NCBI GenBank assembly: GCA_030704615.1
Contig: CM060731.1
Coordinates: 67,002,756-67,066,755, forward strand
DNA: 64,000 nucleotides
Direction: 5' to 3'
Origin: Takakia lepidozioides
Taxonomy: Eukaryota > Streptophyta > Takakiopsida > Takakiales > Takakiaceae
Part shown: positions 11,901 to 26,600 of the stretch, piece by piece
Layout of the letters: each line of letters begins with the position of its first letter
How positions within the stretch are numbered: position 1 is the first letter of the stretch
The notes under the pieces: model-generated
Databases searched by the model: none
What the model was told of the DNA's origin: nothing
Seen by the model: the letters and a program-made list of their open reading frames with translations, nothing else
Translations under genes and position numbers: made by a program

Positions 11901-14624
11901 TGCTGAGACCAGCACATATGCTGGGGTCAGAAATTCTTGTGTTGCCAGAGCACCCTAAACTTCGCAAGTTAGTCGTCAACTTTTTTTCTAATTCTGGTAA
12001 ACGTCTCTGGCTGAGATTTATGGCTGTGGAATTAGATGCCAGCAGCATCCCTTATGTAGATTGTATTTTTGAGCAGGATCCATTTCCTATTGAAGCTGTG
12101 TGTGGATGTGTATGGAAAAATGGAGAGGGACAACTGTCTTTCTTGAGGCATGCTGTTTCCGCTCCTCCAGACGTTTTCACGTTTTCACATTCTCCACGGA
12201 AACAGGTAATAACCCTGAGTTTCCAACTCCTCTCTCTTTTTTGGTTCCCTAAATGGTGTGTATTTGAGTTCTTGTTTAAGCTGGAGTAAAGTTGCTGTAA
12301 CGATCTGTTCTGGTTTGCTCTTGCACCTATGTCAACTGTTAAACTGAGGGCATGGTTAGGATTGCAGCTAGTTTAGCTGTGACCTCTTCCTGGTCTGTTA
12401 GGAAGACTGTTTCTAATATTAGTTGTAGATGTAAGGGACTTTCTGGTCAGGTCTTTTAATCATTTAAGCCAACTATAGAATGATTGAAATCTGGCCTCAT
12501 ATTACAGGGTTTTGATTCACTTGCAATAGTTCTTATTTAGCAGAAGAGGTGCATGGTTTCTGAGAAAGAGTGCTGCATGGTGTCTGGTATGAGACTTATG
12601 GATGAAAAGGTGTACTTCTTACTTGAAGAAGTGTTGGATTGCAGTCTCTGCTGGAAGTGCCAGGACAGAGATCACCATTTGGTACACCAAATCATGCATG
12701 GCTATCTTTGGACTTATTAGAGATTTTGTGCCGCCTTGCGGAGATGGGGCATGTTGGCTCTGTGCGTGCACTGCTTGAGTCACCAATAAAGTATTGTCCA
12801 GAGCTCTTGGTTCTCGGATTGGCGCAAATTAAGGTAGTCATTCGTGTCTTACAATTTACTTTTGGCAATGGCGTGTCCCTTACCTTAATGCTTTCCAAAG
12901 ATAACCCTATTCTCTAGACTTGTTGCAATGACGTGAGAAATGAATTCCCTGACAAATATTTTGTCGGTTTAAAGATCGTAATATGTTGCTCATGTTATTT
13001 CTGTGTCCATTCAGGGAAGGTAGCTATCTTCCAGGTCCCAAGATGCAGAGTCTAGTGTTCTCTCTCCTTTCTCAGCTGAACAAACGATATGCTAACAGAG
13101 TAGACGAGAACTCAGGACAGGTTGGAATCCCTGCATGCAGATGGAGGGGGATGAGAGAGGGATAGAGAATAGATATCTGGCATGTGTGTGCCTTTCTTCT
13201 TACACAGATTGAATTGAAGAGAATAGTTGTTGGACAATGGTTTGTGACGTTAAATCTCTACTCACATGCTTGGTCACATTTGATGGTTATAGACAGAGTG
13301 GAACACAATTCAGTCAGAGATTCTCTCAACCCTGCTTCCAACTTTTCTTGTGCAAAGTTCTACTGCGAGCTTGTGGCATCAGCTATGGTCTCTGAATGCG
13401 GAGGTGTTTACATTATTTATTGTGGAGATTCATTCAAAGAATCCAAGCTCCATCTCCCGGATTCTGGATATTGTTCAGGATATTAAGGTATTTGTCAATG
13501 CAATGTGCAATTGGTGCTGATCATTAGGTATTAGGTTAGCAGGAATGAATACTCATCGCCATGTATGGACATGTGAGACCCTGCAACTGCAAGTGAGGTA
13601 GGTCAAATTTCGAGTCGATACATGTTTGAGTGTATCCATCGTAGTTAGTGACCAAGCTGCAGCTTTGGATTTTCATTTCAGGCCTCTAAGAGGGGCTGCG
13701 AACCTTACCTCTGCCTATTCCGATTCTGTTTCGCTACACATTCAATGTTTGTCTTTTTCTAGTTCACTATTACAGAGTTTCTCTTCATCTCCTCAAACAA
13801 TATTCAAATATATCCCATAGACGTTATTGATCAAACTTGTGGTCAATGTTGAATGGCAGGTCACAGAGACCATACTGGACACGACACCTTTCTCTGTCTC
13901 CATTGACCTTGCGTCTATTGCTGCCAGGAGAGAATATTTGAATTTGGAGAAGTGGTTGCAAGATAATCTCACAATCCATCGTGATTCCTTTTTCCAGGTG
14001 TGATAGTTGTCAAGCTGGTTTTGCACCCATCATTGTCGTTTTGCATGCATTATATTCTGCAAAGAAAAGTGATTCTATTTGCTCACTAGTCAATGACAAG
14101 AAACAGGGACAGGCCATTCGTCTTCTCCATTTTTATGTTGGTGTAACTCGCATGTTCAAAGTAAGGTGATCACGTTTGTCACAGCTGAGACCTAAAGGAT
14201 GTAATTGCGGAGTTACTGTTCTATGAGACACCTTAGAGCTGGGTGGTCTGGTCAGCCGTGGCTTTCTGCATTGTGTTATGGCGTGGTGCGTAGTTGCTGG
14301 TTGTCATCAGGGTTTGAAGGCAGAACATGCATTGTCTAGTTTTACTTTGTTGGAGGAGAGCCTATCCAAGTGGGAATTGAATCTCTGTAACTTGGATAGG
14401 GGTTGTGAAAGCTAGTTTCCAAAGGTAGCTATTCCTTGCTTTTTGAGGCATCCTGGTCTGCACATGTCGGGTTTAAATTTCACTAAAATCCATCCTTTTG
14501 GCAGGCTTGTTTGAAGTTTCTGAGAGAAAGAACTCTTGGGGAGACACGAGTTGATGTGCAGAATGGGCAACGTCCTGTACCTATTATCAGTCTTTCCCTG
14601 GACACCTCTGCTACATTCTTTAAG
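8909..14624 (+). other. NOT1: NOT1 exons 1-10: N-terminal HEAT-repeat region
   Basis: Exons: 8909-9007, 9868-10171, 10360-about 10631, about 10953 or 10966-11292, 11473-11586, 12077-12205, 12645-12833, 13314-13487, 13860-13997, 14505-14624. Diagnostic strings are [40 protein letters not shown] and LNLEKWL, all conserved in plant NOT1. Exon 8 is placed at 13314 because ATTCAG there keeps frame from exon 7 and restores the conserved LW...RILD segment. In animals and fungi this half recruits other partners such as NOT10/11; the plant role is less clear. Confidence 0.85.
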
Positions 14625-17600
14625 GTTGGAAAGCCGTGACATCTTCTTTATGACATTAATGCTGTACTGTTCTTGACAGTTTTGCCTGCCAATAAGATGA
14701 GCCAGTCTTTTTCTCATGAATGTGGTGATAATGGCTTTCTTTTGCAGGTGCTTCAACTTAACTCAGGGCAGTTGGCTAGCCGAGAGCTGGCCGAGGATTT
14801 AAAGCGTGTGTATGGTGCCGCAGTCAGTGTCAACCCTAGGCTTATGAGTGTGGGGGCAGCAGACCAGGGATTGTCAGAGTCATATGCTAGTGATGTTGAA
14901 GAAGAAGCAAACTCATACTTTCAGAGGATTTATGTTGGGCAACTGACTATTGACAATGTTGTTGACATGCTACAACGATTCAACATGGCTCCCTCTGAAT
15001 CGTACATACCTGGACCATTCTCTCCGTGCACAGAGTGTGTTCTTTGTTGGACTCTGTCTGAGTATGTTTTTTCTTGAGTTGGTAGTTATTACCACCACTC
15101 AGTCATAGGTTTTTGCTTAATATGCCAGGTGAACCCAGGACTTGCATACACCCCTCTGGAACACCATATGGCAATGCAATGTGACTTCCTGGTTACAAAT
15201 TTGTATCATCCTCTCCTTAATCAGGCTTGGGCAATGTGTAGTTCTTCCAAGTTAAGGTGTGGTTATTCTCAGGTGACAATATGCTGAAGTGGAATACATA
15301 CCTGTTGTTTGGATCTTTCAGGCGGGACAAAGCAATTTTTTCATGTATGCTTCAGAGCCTGTTTGATGAGTACCGCTTCTTTCCACGGTATCCGGAGAAA
15401 GAGTTACGGATCACAGCAGTTCTTTTTGGTACAGTATTTCTTGCTAAATGACCTTCTCCAGACTGCAGCCAAAGTGTATGTAGTAGCTTAAGGAGATAGT
15501 TTAAGCTTCATTTTTCTAGGAGTGTGTGTCTGCTGCTTTGCAGGGCTCATGGGTTAAGATTAGTTTGAGCTCTCCCTAGCAACATGTATCACCAGCTCAG
15601 AGTTTTTTATGCCGTTTCATTCCAAAGAGATCTGTAGAATAAACTTTGTCCTATCTGATGATTTGAGCTGACTTGAGCTGTCAACCTCAAATTCTTGGTT
15701 GCATCCTACAGGTTCTCTCATCAAGCATCAGTTAGTGTCTTCTCTTACTTTGGGTCATGCGCTGCGATGTGTATTGGATGCATTGCGGAAGCCTCTGGAC
15801 TCCAAGGTGAGTTCTTTTATTGTCTTGCAGAACTTCTGTGAGGATTCTTCCAAGACAGGTAAAATTGAAGTGTCAGGATCTGCTGTCTCCATATGAGTTT
15901 GTAGAAAGGAGAGTCTGGTGCAAGGTTCGATTTCCTCTGGCCATTGGATGCTCTGCATTATCATTGCTGTGTTTTACATTGCCCTGAACCGTAACAGAGA
16001 TGCACTATGAGGATACTCATACAAATAAATCTGCATGTGTTTGAACATGCTTTGATGTATAATGTGTATCCACTGGCAGAAAGCTGAGGAATTCAGTAGG
16101 AAGTCGTAGAAGCTAGTCACTTTAATTGGCCAGAGGCTTTTTACTCTACGCCCTTTGCTCAATGAAAGTTTGATGCTCAGCTTTGCTGTGCCTGATGATG
16201 GTAATGGTCTCACATTTATGAAGTGAAACTTGTTCATCTTTTCCACTACTTGAAGGGATGTCTGCAGTACTTCTGGCAACTGTTTTCTCACCCACAGTAT
16301 TCCATTGCAGCTTGTAAGCTCATTGCAGTCTAGCCTTTATTTCAGCAACAGCTGGAGCAACGGTATGGTATTCTGATTTTTGGTTGGAGTGTGCAAATTT
16401 GGGTGCTTCGATAGAAGGACTGCCTGTTGATTCGAGAACATAGCATCAGTCGAGTTTGTCCGATACCTTTTTTTATGAAATGTTTGTGTGGTTACAGATG
16501 TTCTCCTGCCCTTGACTGCTCTGGATCAATTTAGAGATCGTCTGGTTGAGTGGCCACAGTACTGCAACCACATTCTTCAAATTTCTCATATCCGGGAAGC
16601 ACATAGTGAGCTAGTAGAGTTCATCGAAAGAGCCCTTGCTCGTGTCCCAAGGAGTCAGCCCGAGTCTACTGGGAATGTGGCAACGCCTTCTGATCAGCAT
16701 CCAAGTGCCACAGTCCCTGCTGTCCCTCCTTCAATTTTTCCTACTGAGTCTTTGGAGGTCCCCAATCCTCAAGTGTCGCCGGCTAGTGATGCTGGGGACA
16801 AAAGATCCATGGGGTCTCAGTCTCGATTTTCATCCGGCGAGGTGTGTTTTCTTCTCGAATTGATTTATTATCAGGTGTTTGAGATTAGGATTTTGTGTTA
16901 TCACTGATTTTTCAGTACCTCTCTGTGTCCGTGAAAGTGGGGTGAATGTCTCATGTTTAAGTGTTATGGGCACGTTCTTTCTCACAGCGTAGAAATGAGT
17001 TTGCTAGCTTTTCACTCTCTCGTATATTTGCGTACATGAAGTGATTTGTTTGAATAATATTTTATTGGAGGTCAATTTTGTTTTGTGCATTGTGGGGGGT
17101 GTCCTCCTCTTCTTGGCTGCTCACTGTATGTTCATAGCTTTCTAGATACAGCTTGCAATGGAAAAGGTCCTGTAGATGCCTATTCGACTTGTTTGGGTGT
17201 TTGTCAGTTAGTTGAACTCCCATGCTTAGATGGTGGGTGCTTTCTAGATGTTATTCTGTGGTAGACATGTAACCATGCACTACTCAATGTGCAAGTGGGA
17301 CATGTCTAATGGTCGGAAGTCTTGTACAGGGGCTTGACGGAATTCTGCACCCATCAGTTGGAGCCTCAATTGGGCAACCAGGGCAAGCTCCACCACAATC
17401 GACTTCCCAGTCACAGTCTGTTGCACTTACCCTGCCATTTCCACCACCACAACAACAACCGGCCTTGCAAGATGAGAGGTCCAAGAGTACAAACTCTCTA
17501 GCGTCGTTCCCAAAACAACCTTCTGCTCTCACGCAAAGTGGTCCCCCACAGCAGCTGCAGCCAAGTGCACCAAGCCAACTCTTTGATCTGGGAAGTGGGC

Positions 17601-20600
17601 AAAAGGTAGCTATAATGGCAGTGGTGCTGGTTTGTCCTGTGGATGTCACATAGCATTGTGTGAGATTTTTCTGGTCAATGGCATGAAACGATTGTATATG
17701 CGTAGCATGATTTGTTGTGAGTCATTTTGTTCTCATCTTGCAGTATTTCGGTCACATACTAAGCATTTATATTTAGTATGTTATCATCACTATCTCAGTA
17801 TATTGCATTTCTTATGTACAACCTCAATATCACTAAGAATTGTGAGGCAAATTTATTTGAGAAAGAATACTACTTGCAGTGGTTGGGACACATGAAAAAT
17901 CCTGTTTTATGTCAGCAGGCATCCCAGATAGTACCACAAGGTCTCCCTGCGTATTCATCAGTTGCAAATGGCCAGGCCATTCCCCCAAGTCAAGGCTTTC
18001 TTCGCTCAACTCGTGGTCCGGGCATTCCAGGTACCATCTATCCTTGCTGTCTACCTCTTGTAGTAATTGTCTTTGAATCATTTCTTCTGTTGTCATTATC
18101 GGCTATGTTCCGGTACTCTGGTTTATTAGATGGGGGGTGAAAATTCAGGTAGTAGAAAAAAAATTGTTAGAATCCACCATGAGGTTTAAGCACCATCTCT
18201 GAGAAGTTTTAGAAGTCTGTTCAATGTCAGTGTTGTGGCTTTTCCTTTTTCTGATTAGATAGTCGTCTTTGGATTGCATCCATTAGAATACATGTATAGT
18301 CTGGAGGGCTGTTTTTCATTTGTTGCGTGTACTAAATGGATTTGGGAACTCAACATCACATGGGTGTGGTGTCAGGATATCTACCTTTGTTACTTTTGGC
18401 ATACTTGTTATTGCCACTGTATAGGCTGGAACTGTGTTGCCTTACGTGTCTTGCAAATTCTGGGCTGGTCTCTGTAGGCGTGCTACGACAACCATCCACA
18501 GCAACAGGCTTTGGACATGCACTGAATATTGAAACACTGGTGGCTGCTGCTGAACGGCGTGACACACCAATTGAGGTATTTGGTGATTATCAATTGGACA
18601 TTACTGGGGTGCAGTCTGAGATTGCTTTACAACTGTCTTAGATTTTGCAGCAAGCAAAATCTTTGAGGTCTTCATGGCCTGCAAACTGTGGTCTTACTTT
18701 GTTGAACATTATTGGGTAACATTTGGTATGGACTGTTGTTTCTCAGTTGGGTGTGGTTGTCGGTAATTCTGACCTGTCTTTATGTGCTGAAGGTTCTGAC
18801 ATTAGGCCCTGGAGAATTCAAGGAACTTTACTGTTTCGTATGGTGTGGTAAATGTGGTTATTTCACCTTATACCAGAGTAGGCTGGGTTAACGTGGCATT
18901 TTGGGTTACCTAACGTTTTCTTGTGTGTCTGATTGAGCAGGCTCCTAGTCTGGAGGTACAGGATAAAGTGGCATTTATTATTAACAACATTTCAACGGCC
19001 AATTTGGAGCCAAAAGCAAAGGAATGTCTCGAAGTTATGAAGGACATTTTTTATCCTTGGTTTGCACAATATATGGTCATGAAGCGGTAAGTGTAGTTGG
19101 CTTTATCAACGCTGCTGATATTCTACTCTTTGAAATAATTTTCTTGCAATGTTTGTAGCTACAGGATTGTTTCTTGCCTCCGTCTTCGGACTGATCACCG
19201 TTCCTCTGGAGTTGAATTCAAATGGGTCATGGGGTTTCTGAAAGATATAGCATAAAATTCTTGGCTACAGTTGGGATTATCTTTCACTCTTCTATTGAAC
19301 TAATGAATTTCTTTGCTGGCAGAGCGAGCATTGAACCCAATTTTCATGATCTGTATCTAAAGTTTTTGGACAAGATAAACTCCAAGGGCTTGCAAAAAGA
19401 GATTGTCAAGGCAACATATGAGAATTGCAAGGTGACTTAGTGGATGTTTTTTAAAGGTTGAGTAGCTCGAATGTGAAGAAGCTCCAATGGTAGTTATGCA
19501 TTGAAGTTGTCTTCAATGTTGGAAGTTGCATTTGGCATTCATTTGGTGTTGAATTGTGCAGCCTGCATGGCGTTTTTCATCCTGCATCGTGGTTTTTCTT
19601 GGGGCTGTTGTCTCTGAGTCGGTTGTGTCTGGCACCTGTTGGGATCTTAGAGCAGTGGGAAAGCCACAGAACCTGCTTGGATTGTGTACCTCTGGTGATT
19701 GTGTCCGGACATGTCAGGCATGTTTGATCAATTCATGGTGTAGCTAAAACTTTCCTCATTTTCAAAACTAGATACATGGAAGTGAGATAGGCATTATGCA
19801 TGTGGACCTGCCACCTTTCTAGAATGTAACCCTGTTTGTTGTTCTTGCAAGGTCTATTGGCTACATTGAAGCACACAGTTCTAATTTTATTAAATTGCAG
19901 GTTTTGTTAAGGTCAGAGCTAATCAAAACCAGCTCAGAAGAGCGATCTCTCTTAAAGAATCTTGGTAGCTGGTTGGGCAAGCTGACAATTGGGCGAAATC
20001 AAGCTTTGCGAGCAAGGGAGATTGACCCCAAGTCTCTGATTATTGAGGTTTTTCCGTCTACAATCCAGTGTTTCTCCTACTTTGCTTGAATATTTTATCC
20101 CTATTCCTGTAATTTTCTAGCTACTGTTTCTGATTGGGCCCTCTGCCTATGGTTGGCTCTCCAGGTGACCACCATGACATTGAATCTCTGATCCTTTATT
20201 TCCAGTATTTTGTTGTAATTCGAGATTGGTACTCCGACATATGAGACTGGTCCTAACCACCCACAGCTGATGGATGCAAGTTCCGGGTTACATTGGGAAT
20301 TGTTTCCTTTGATCATTTGCCATGTTGATGCCCTTGTGTATCTGGGGTGGGAAAAGAGCTCTGACGTCTATCTCATGAATGGTCTGAAAACCTTGTAATG
20401 GGTTATCGTCCTCTTTCTAGACAGCAGTGGTTGTTCTCACCAACGCTTGCATAGCCATCTGCAGGAGCTATATTTTCAGACAATGTTGAGCTGGTCATTC
20501 ATTTTTCTTGGGTTCTTTTCATTTGCTTTTTGTGTTCTTCTTTGTGAAGGAGTGTGGAGCCACACATGTTTGGGGTTTTGAAGGGTTTGGGCTTTTAAGA

Positions 20601-23600
20601 GGAGTTGCCAAAGTTGTGTGTCGAAATATCGTGACACTCATGATAATCTTCTCGTGCAGCTGGACGGTACTTAAAAGTGATTGGTTCCTTTGTGCAGGCA
20701 TATGAGAAAGGACTGATGATTGCTGTCATACCCTTCACTTCGAAGGTGATATTCAGATTGTCCTTGTATGGCATGATGAGGAAATTTATGCTTGGTGTTG
20801 ATCGGTGCTCAGTATTTCCCTGCAGTGATGGTTGGCCCTTAAGGCTGATGTTGAACCACTGCTTATACATATACTTAACTCGAGCAGAGGATAGGATAAG
20901 TAGAGAATCAGCGTATTTCATGCTTTGCATATTGTCCAGAATTTGAACCAGCTTTGGAATGTGAAGGAGGAGCTGTTGTGATGTTGCAATAAATATAACC
21001 TAAATTGTCAATTTTTCCTTTATCTGTAACCCCTTTACTTTGTCTATTGTGGTGGAACTCCTGCAGATACTGGAGCCGTGTCAATCCAGTCTGGCATATC
21101 AGCCTCCAAATCCGTGGACCATGGGCATTCTGGGACTGCTCGCTGAAATATATGCTCTTCCCAATTTGAAAATGAACCTCAAGTTTGATATTGAGGTGCG
21201 AGAATTTCCAACATCTAAAACTCTAGTGTGGGCCTTTTAGAAAGCAAATTTGTTCAAAAACCAACCAAATATGTGGTTGCAGTATTCTTGTTACCTTTGC
21301 AAGCATTGAAGCTGCAGTTGTGTATTTGTTCATTGGTGTCTAAGAAGTACAGTTTGTCAAATCACAAATGTTGATTGTGATTTATGCGATGTGACTGATT
21401 TATTACCAGTGCAATTTCTGGTCTGACAGATCTTCTGTTAATTGCAGGTTTTATTCAAGAACTTGACTGTGGATATGAAGGATGTTAAGCCTACGCAGCT
21501 GCTGAGAGGCCGATCGCGTGAGATAGAGGGTAATACTGACTTTTCGAATAAGGACTTGACAGCTGTGCACCAACAGTTCCCAGCCCCAGCGCCCGTAGCT
21601 CTTGAATCCCCTTCAGGAGCTCTGGCTGTGGCAACGCTGAGCCAGCAGGTGGACTTGCCACCTGATCTGCCTACCTCATCCCCACATCCGAGTGTGGCAT
21701 CTGCCACAGCCTTATCCCAGGTGTGTGTCAATTACGTCCTCACGTTGTGAACTGGTGACATGTAGTTGTTTGTCATTGTAAACTAGCTGAAGTGTAGTTG
21801 TTGTACTATTGGGGTAGTGGTTGCAGGGTTGGGCATTTCCTCAAGGTTTAGTTTCTTTTCACCTGGATGTATGGCATATGTCCTTCATCCTTTTCAGATG
21901 CTTTACTGCATTATGGCTGCTAAGAGACTGCCGTTGTTTCATCTTAGTGGACTGTCAGAACTGTCAGCTCAATCATGCCGTCCCTGTCTGTTTAGGTTTT
22001 CTTAGACACTGGTTGACAGTATTCGTAGGCAATCTCACATTTTGTATGCGCTTGGTATGAAACCTTGCTGTAGTTATCAGGAAAGTCTGTTCCGATTTTG
22101 GAATGGTTCATGGTTGGTCAGGATTGCAATCATAGTTGCAGCGCACAGATTAAGATCAAATTTATTGGCTGAGAATGATTGGTGTTTGTTGGGAATCCAG
22201 CTGCTTGAGGAAGAAAAAGTAGGGGCTCTGGGTGTTGTTGATCGTTCTCCAAGTGGCCAAGGACTGCCGCAAACTGCAGTGTCCCAGCCTCCATTCTCTG
22301 CTGGCCAGGTTTGAAATGAGTCTTGCACTCATCATCTATAGCATTGTGGGTACAAAGTAGAGAGATTGTTTGTTTAAATGCATTTGTGTGAGTTACATGT
22401 CCAAATGTACGGGCCTAAGCTTTGGCTGAACCGCTTGTGAAGAGTCATGCTTTTAACGTAAAGCTTCGACCAATCGCAGAAAGTTAGCCTCCAGGTGGTT
22501 TTTTTGTCTTGCAGAGTAACTGGTCGCCAAGAAGTCCGTTATCATGTTTGGTAAGATAGCTCGGGGAGATTGTCCTGGGAAAAGATTCTACCTAAGAACG
22601 ATAATAATCTGGTTGAAGCGAGGGATGACTCTTGGCTGAGATGGTTATCCTGGTCATTGCAGGTGGCTATGTCTATTCCAAACTTGACAGCATATGTTGT
22701 CCTGAATCCAAAGCTGGCCGGATTGGGCCAGCAGCTACAACTTGCAAGGTACGTAGCTCTTCAGGGTTCCTGTAATTGTTTAGTGAACGAAACATCTTCA
22801 CACGTTTATGCACTTTTGTCTGTCCCACTTTCCTTCTGCCAAACTTATAAAAGCAATTCAATTTCCATTACAGGATTGTGCCAATGGCTATGGAGCGTGC
22901 TATTCGTGAAATTATTTCGCCAGTGGTGGATCGGAGTGTTACCATCGCTTGTATGACTACCCGGGAACTTGTGATGAAGGTTTGTCTGCCCTCTTCTTCG
23001 ATGTCTTCCAGAAACTTCGAGTGTGAGTATGTTGGATTTCAAAATCTATCTCCTGCAAGTCGCATATTATGTTTTGTAACTCCAGTGATTGTAAGGAGAG
23101 TGTCACATTAGAGGATTAGAGTCACTGCGTGTTGAGATTGTTTTACATAGCTAAAACTGCTCTTGGCCCAGGACTATGCGATGGAAGCTGACGAGAGTCG
23201 CACACATCAGGCAGCAAATTTGATGGTGGCCAGTCTGGCTGGGAGTTTAGCGCATGTGACCTGCAAGGTTTTTCCTTTCTCTGAAGTGACATTTGTCATT
23301 TAAAGTTCTATCAGATTGTTGGGGTTGTTTGCTTAGTTTGGTTCCTAATTAAGTAAATTGTTCCCAGCGGTAGTTAGTGGTTAGTGGGTTTGTTTGAGTG
23401 ACTTCTATCAAGTCGGAGCAGAGGGAGAGGCGAGCGCTATGGTTGTAACATCAAGGTTTGGTTTCAATGTCAGGAACCATTGCGGGTGGCTATGACAAAT
23501 CATTTGAGAAGTTTGTTGGTGAATCTGGTCAGTGGAGATGTCTTGGATCAAGCAGTGAATGTGGTCACCAACGATAACTTGGACTTGGGATGTGCTGTTA

Positions 23601-26600
23601 TTGAGAAAGCTGCAACAGAAAAGGTACTGGAAAGTCTTGCTCAGCTTCCTGTGGTCGATAAGGAATCCAAGGCTGTGAGTGTAAACAATCTGTAGACCAC
23701 AGTTTTTGTGGATTGCTGGAGTGTTGCTTTGATGTAGGTTTCTACCTATATATCGAAGCTTTCATTTTGAACGAGGGATTGCTTTTCTCTTAGTCTTCTG
23801 CTTATGATGGTTGTGCAAGGAAAAAGGATAGTTGGCTAATGTTTGACATGGCAGGCATTACGGGACCTGGATGAAGCCATTGGGCCATCGCTTTCCATGC
23901 GAAGAAAGCAGAGGGAGCAATTGGGTCCTGGCTTCTATGATGCCACCATCTACTCAGGGGGCAACCTTGCTCGTCTGCCTGAAGCCCTTCGACCGAAGCC
24001 AGTGTGCTTATCAATCTCACAGCGGCGAGTATATGAGGTTGGGCTCTCCTGCGTTGCATAAATCTATTGATAGTTGTCTGTTGATGGTGTTAAGGGGGAG
24101 AGTTTTGATCTTTTTTTGCACTGGTTCTTAGAAGAAACATACGGTATCTTCATTGTCTGCAGAGTAAAATCTTATACAGAGGCTAATGGTTCAAATGATG
24201 GTATGGGTCAAATTTGCAGGACTTTGCTCGGCTTCCCTGGCAAAACCAGCCCAGTCAACCTCCTGCTGCTCTTGCTGGTCCTCCAGCAGCATCGACCCTC
24301 TCTGCACGAGTGACTTATACAGTTGGAGGTGGCCAAAGCAATGCAACTGCGTTTTCATCTATGGGTGGAACCCAGCCAATATTACCAATGAGTGGGATCC
24401 CGCAAGTTCCTGATTTGTCGGGTGATGAGCTAGACCACAGAGCCCAATCTCCATTGAGGTTTGTTCTCATCTTTCTTTTGTTGTATTGTGTTGGGTGTTT
24501 CATGTTCTCAATATCATGGCAGCTTCTGCATTCTGCAGTGACCTTGCATGATTTTTTTTTCAGCACTTAACTTGTTGAAGACTTGTAGAAATATTAACCC
24601 TAAAATTCCCAGTGCCTTTTACAGATATAATTTTTACTATTGGCAGTATCGGGTTAACTTTGAAATGTAAAGATGTACGTAGAGAAGATGGAGCTGTTCC
24701 TCAGCTGGAATTCGACGAATATTGATCCTTTTGACAAGTACTTATCTTAGACATATATTTGTTTGGACACACATGCTTATGATTTCAACCCTGGAAACTA
24801 TCAAAGCTGCTTACTGGTTACTATCATGTTGTGTAAGATACTAAATGCATACCAAAGGACTCTTTTTGTGGGTCTAGATAGGTGTGAACTATTCTATTTA
24901 CTCTGCTGGGTAATTTATATGCAGAAAATGAGACTCGCATTGTAAGGAACTTCATGAATCATTTATGGGTTAAGGTTTCATAATTAATGGCCTGGCTGGG
25001 AATAAGTGTGATGTCGGGTATGTTATTTAAGACAGTACTGTTCTGGGTGTGTAAGAAAAGTCTAGTTGCCCCTCTTCTGATTGTACGATTCTGGCATCTG
25101 ATGGCTACAGTGTGTATTATGTGTGAGTAACAGTTTCACTTCAACCACATCAGCTGGTGTAGCAGATGGTGCATCCCGCCAAAGTCAAGACAGCAGCCCT
25201 GCCCTACCGCCTTTCCCTGGTGCTGGTACATCTGCTCTTGAGAGCAGTGGAGCTGAAATGACATCTGTTCTCAAGGTGGGAATGAAAGAGTGCAGAATAG
25301 CTTCAAAGCTTAGTTGGCCTTGGCCACAATCTCATATGCCCTGTGTAGCCTTTTCTCTTGTTGACTGTAACAAGCTCCTGAAAGGGAATATGTGAAGTTT
25401 TGGTAAGGTGGAGGATGAAGATATGTTCACAAGACTTTACTTGCTATTGACACAAAGAGAAGAGAGTGAGAAATGAGTGACAAAATTTGTGCTGACAGTT
25501 TTCCAAAGACATAAGAGAAATGACATGTAATGGTACGTTATAACTTGATCAGAGAGAAAATACTAATTTATGGTAGAGGGGTGGAAAATCAGGGCACTAT
25601 GACTGGAGCACCCTCAGTATCACCTCCTTTGCCCGCGGACCAACTGGGAGCAACAGTGTTGGAGCCATCGCTCCTCACAGGGGAAGCTATTGAAAAGTAT
25701 CACCTGGTGGCACAGAAGGTAATTTGAAGTAATGTATTCAATCTATTAATACAGCTTTCTGATTTATTGATTGAAGAATAGACATCTAGGAACCCTGGCA
25801 TCTGATACTCCTCGGCTTGTCCCACATTCTACAGTTGGATGCTGCAGTCTCCAAATTGTCATCAATCAGTTATTCAGCTCTTCCTCCAGACCATGAAGTC
25901 CGGGTATGTTATGGTCTTCATTTTCTGTGTGTGCCTATGTGGTGTCTTCCATCTCAGAAGCTCCCATGGACATTATAAAGTTCCTTCCTTTTTTCTTCTC
26001 TTGTTTTTCCCCTATTCCAGGTTTTCTGTCTCTTTTTCATTCTTCATGCTTAGATGTTTGTTGTCCTCAATCTCAGTTATTTTTCTGTTGTTCATTCTGT
26101 CTCCCTCGAGTGTAAGTAAACTGATTGTAAAGAACGCATAAGTGGCCAAAGATCTGAGCACCCAATTGTCTGTTGTATATAGTTTCTATGCTCTAGTCAG
26201 TCGGTTGCTAAAACGTGGTTTGTGGCTCTGTCTTCCCTTACACAAATGTGATTGAGAATTTTTTTTAATGCAAGAAGGATGAGAGAAGCTGTATGTTACT
26301 TTGAAGCATTTGTGACAAGGTCAAGTTTCAGAATATCACCTGGTTCTCATGTTGGTTAGGCAGTGGACCACCACATCTGACACTCTTGAATTGCTTTATA
26401 CAGACATTGGTGCTGGAGATGCCAGAGATCATCACACAATCTATTTCCAGGGATGAGGCAGCCCTTGCTATTGCTCAAAAGGTGCTTTACTCTCTGTCCT
26501 CTCCATTGTATCTGAGCCAATCTTCATTCTCTTGCAGAGTTTATTGAAAAAGGGAGCCTAAAAGAGAAGCATGACATCAACTCTGGTGGTACATGCATTC

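Noticed and set aside
13015-13118. Possible extra NOT1 exon ([10 protein letters not shown]...)
   Set aside because: It begins in the wrong phase after exon 7 and gives a stop in the required frame; exon 8 at 13314 joins in frame without it and matches the conserved protein.
17284-17649. Cys/Gly-rich 121-codon minus-strand frame
   Set aside because: It is the complement of the Pro/Gln/Ser-rich NOT1 exon 15; the Cys/Gly richness comes from the reverse complement of CAA/CCA codons.
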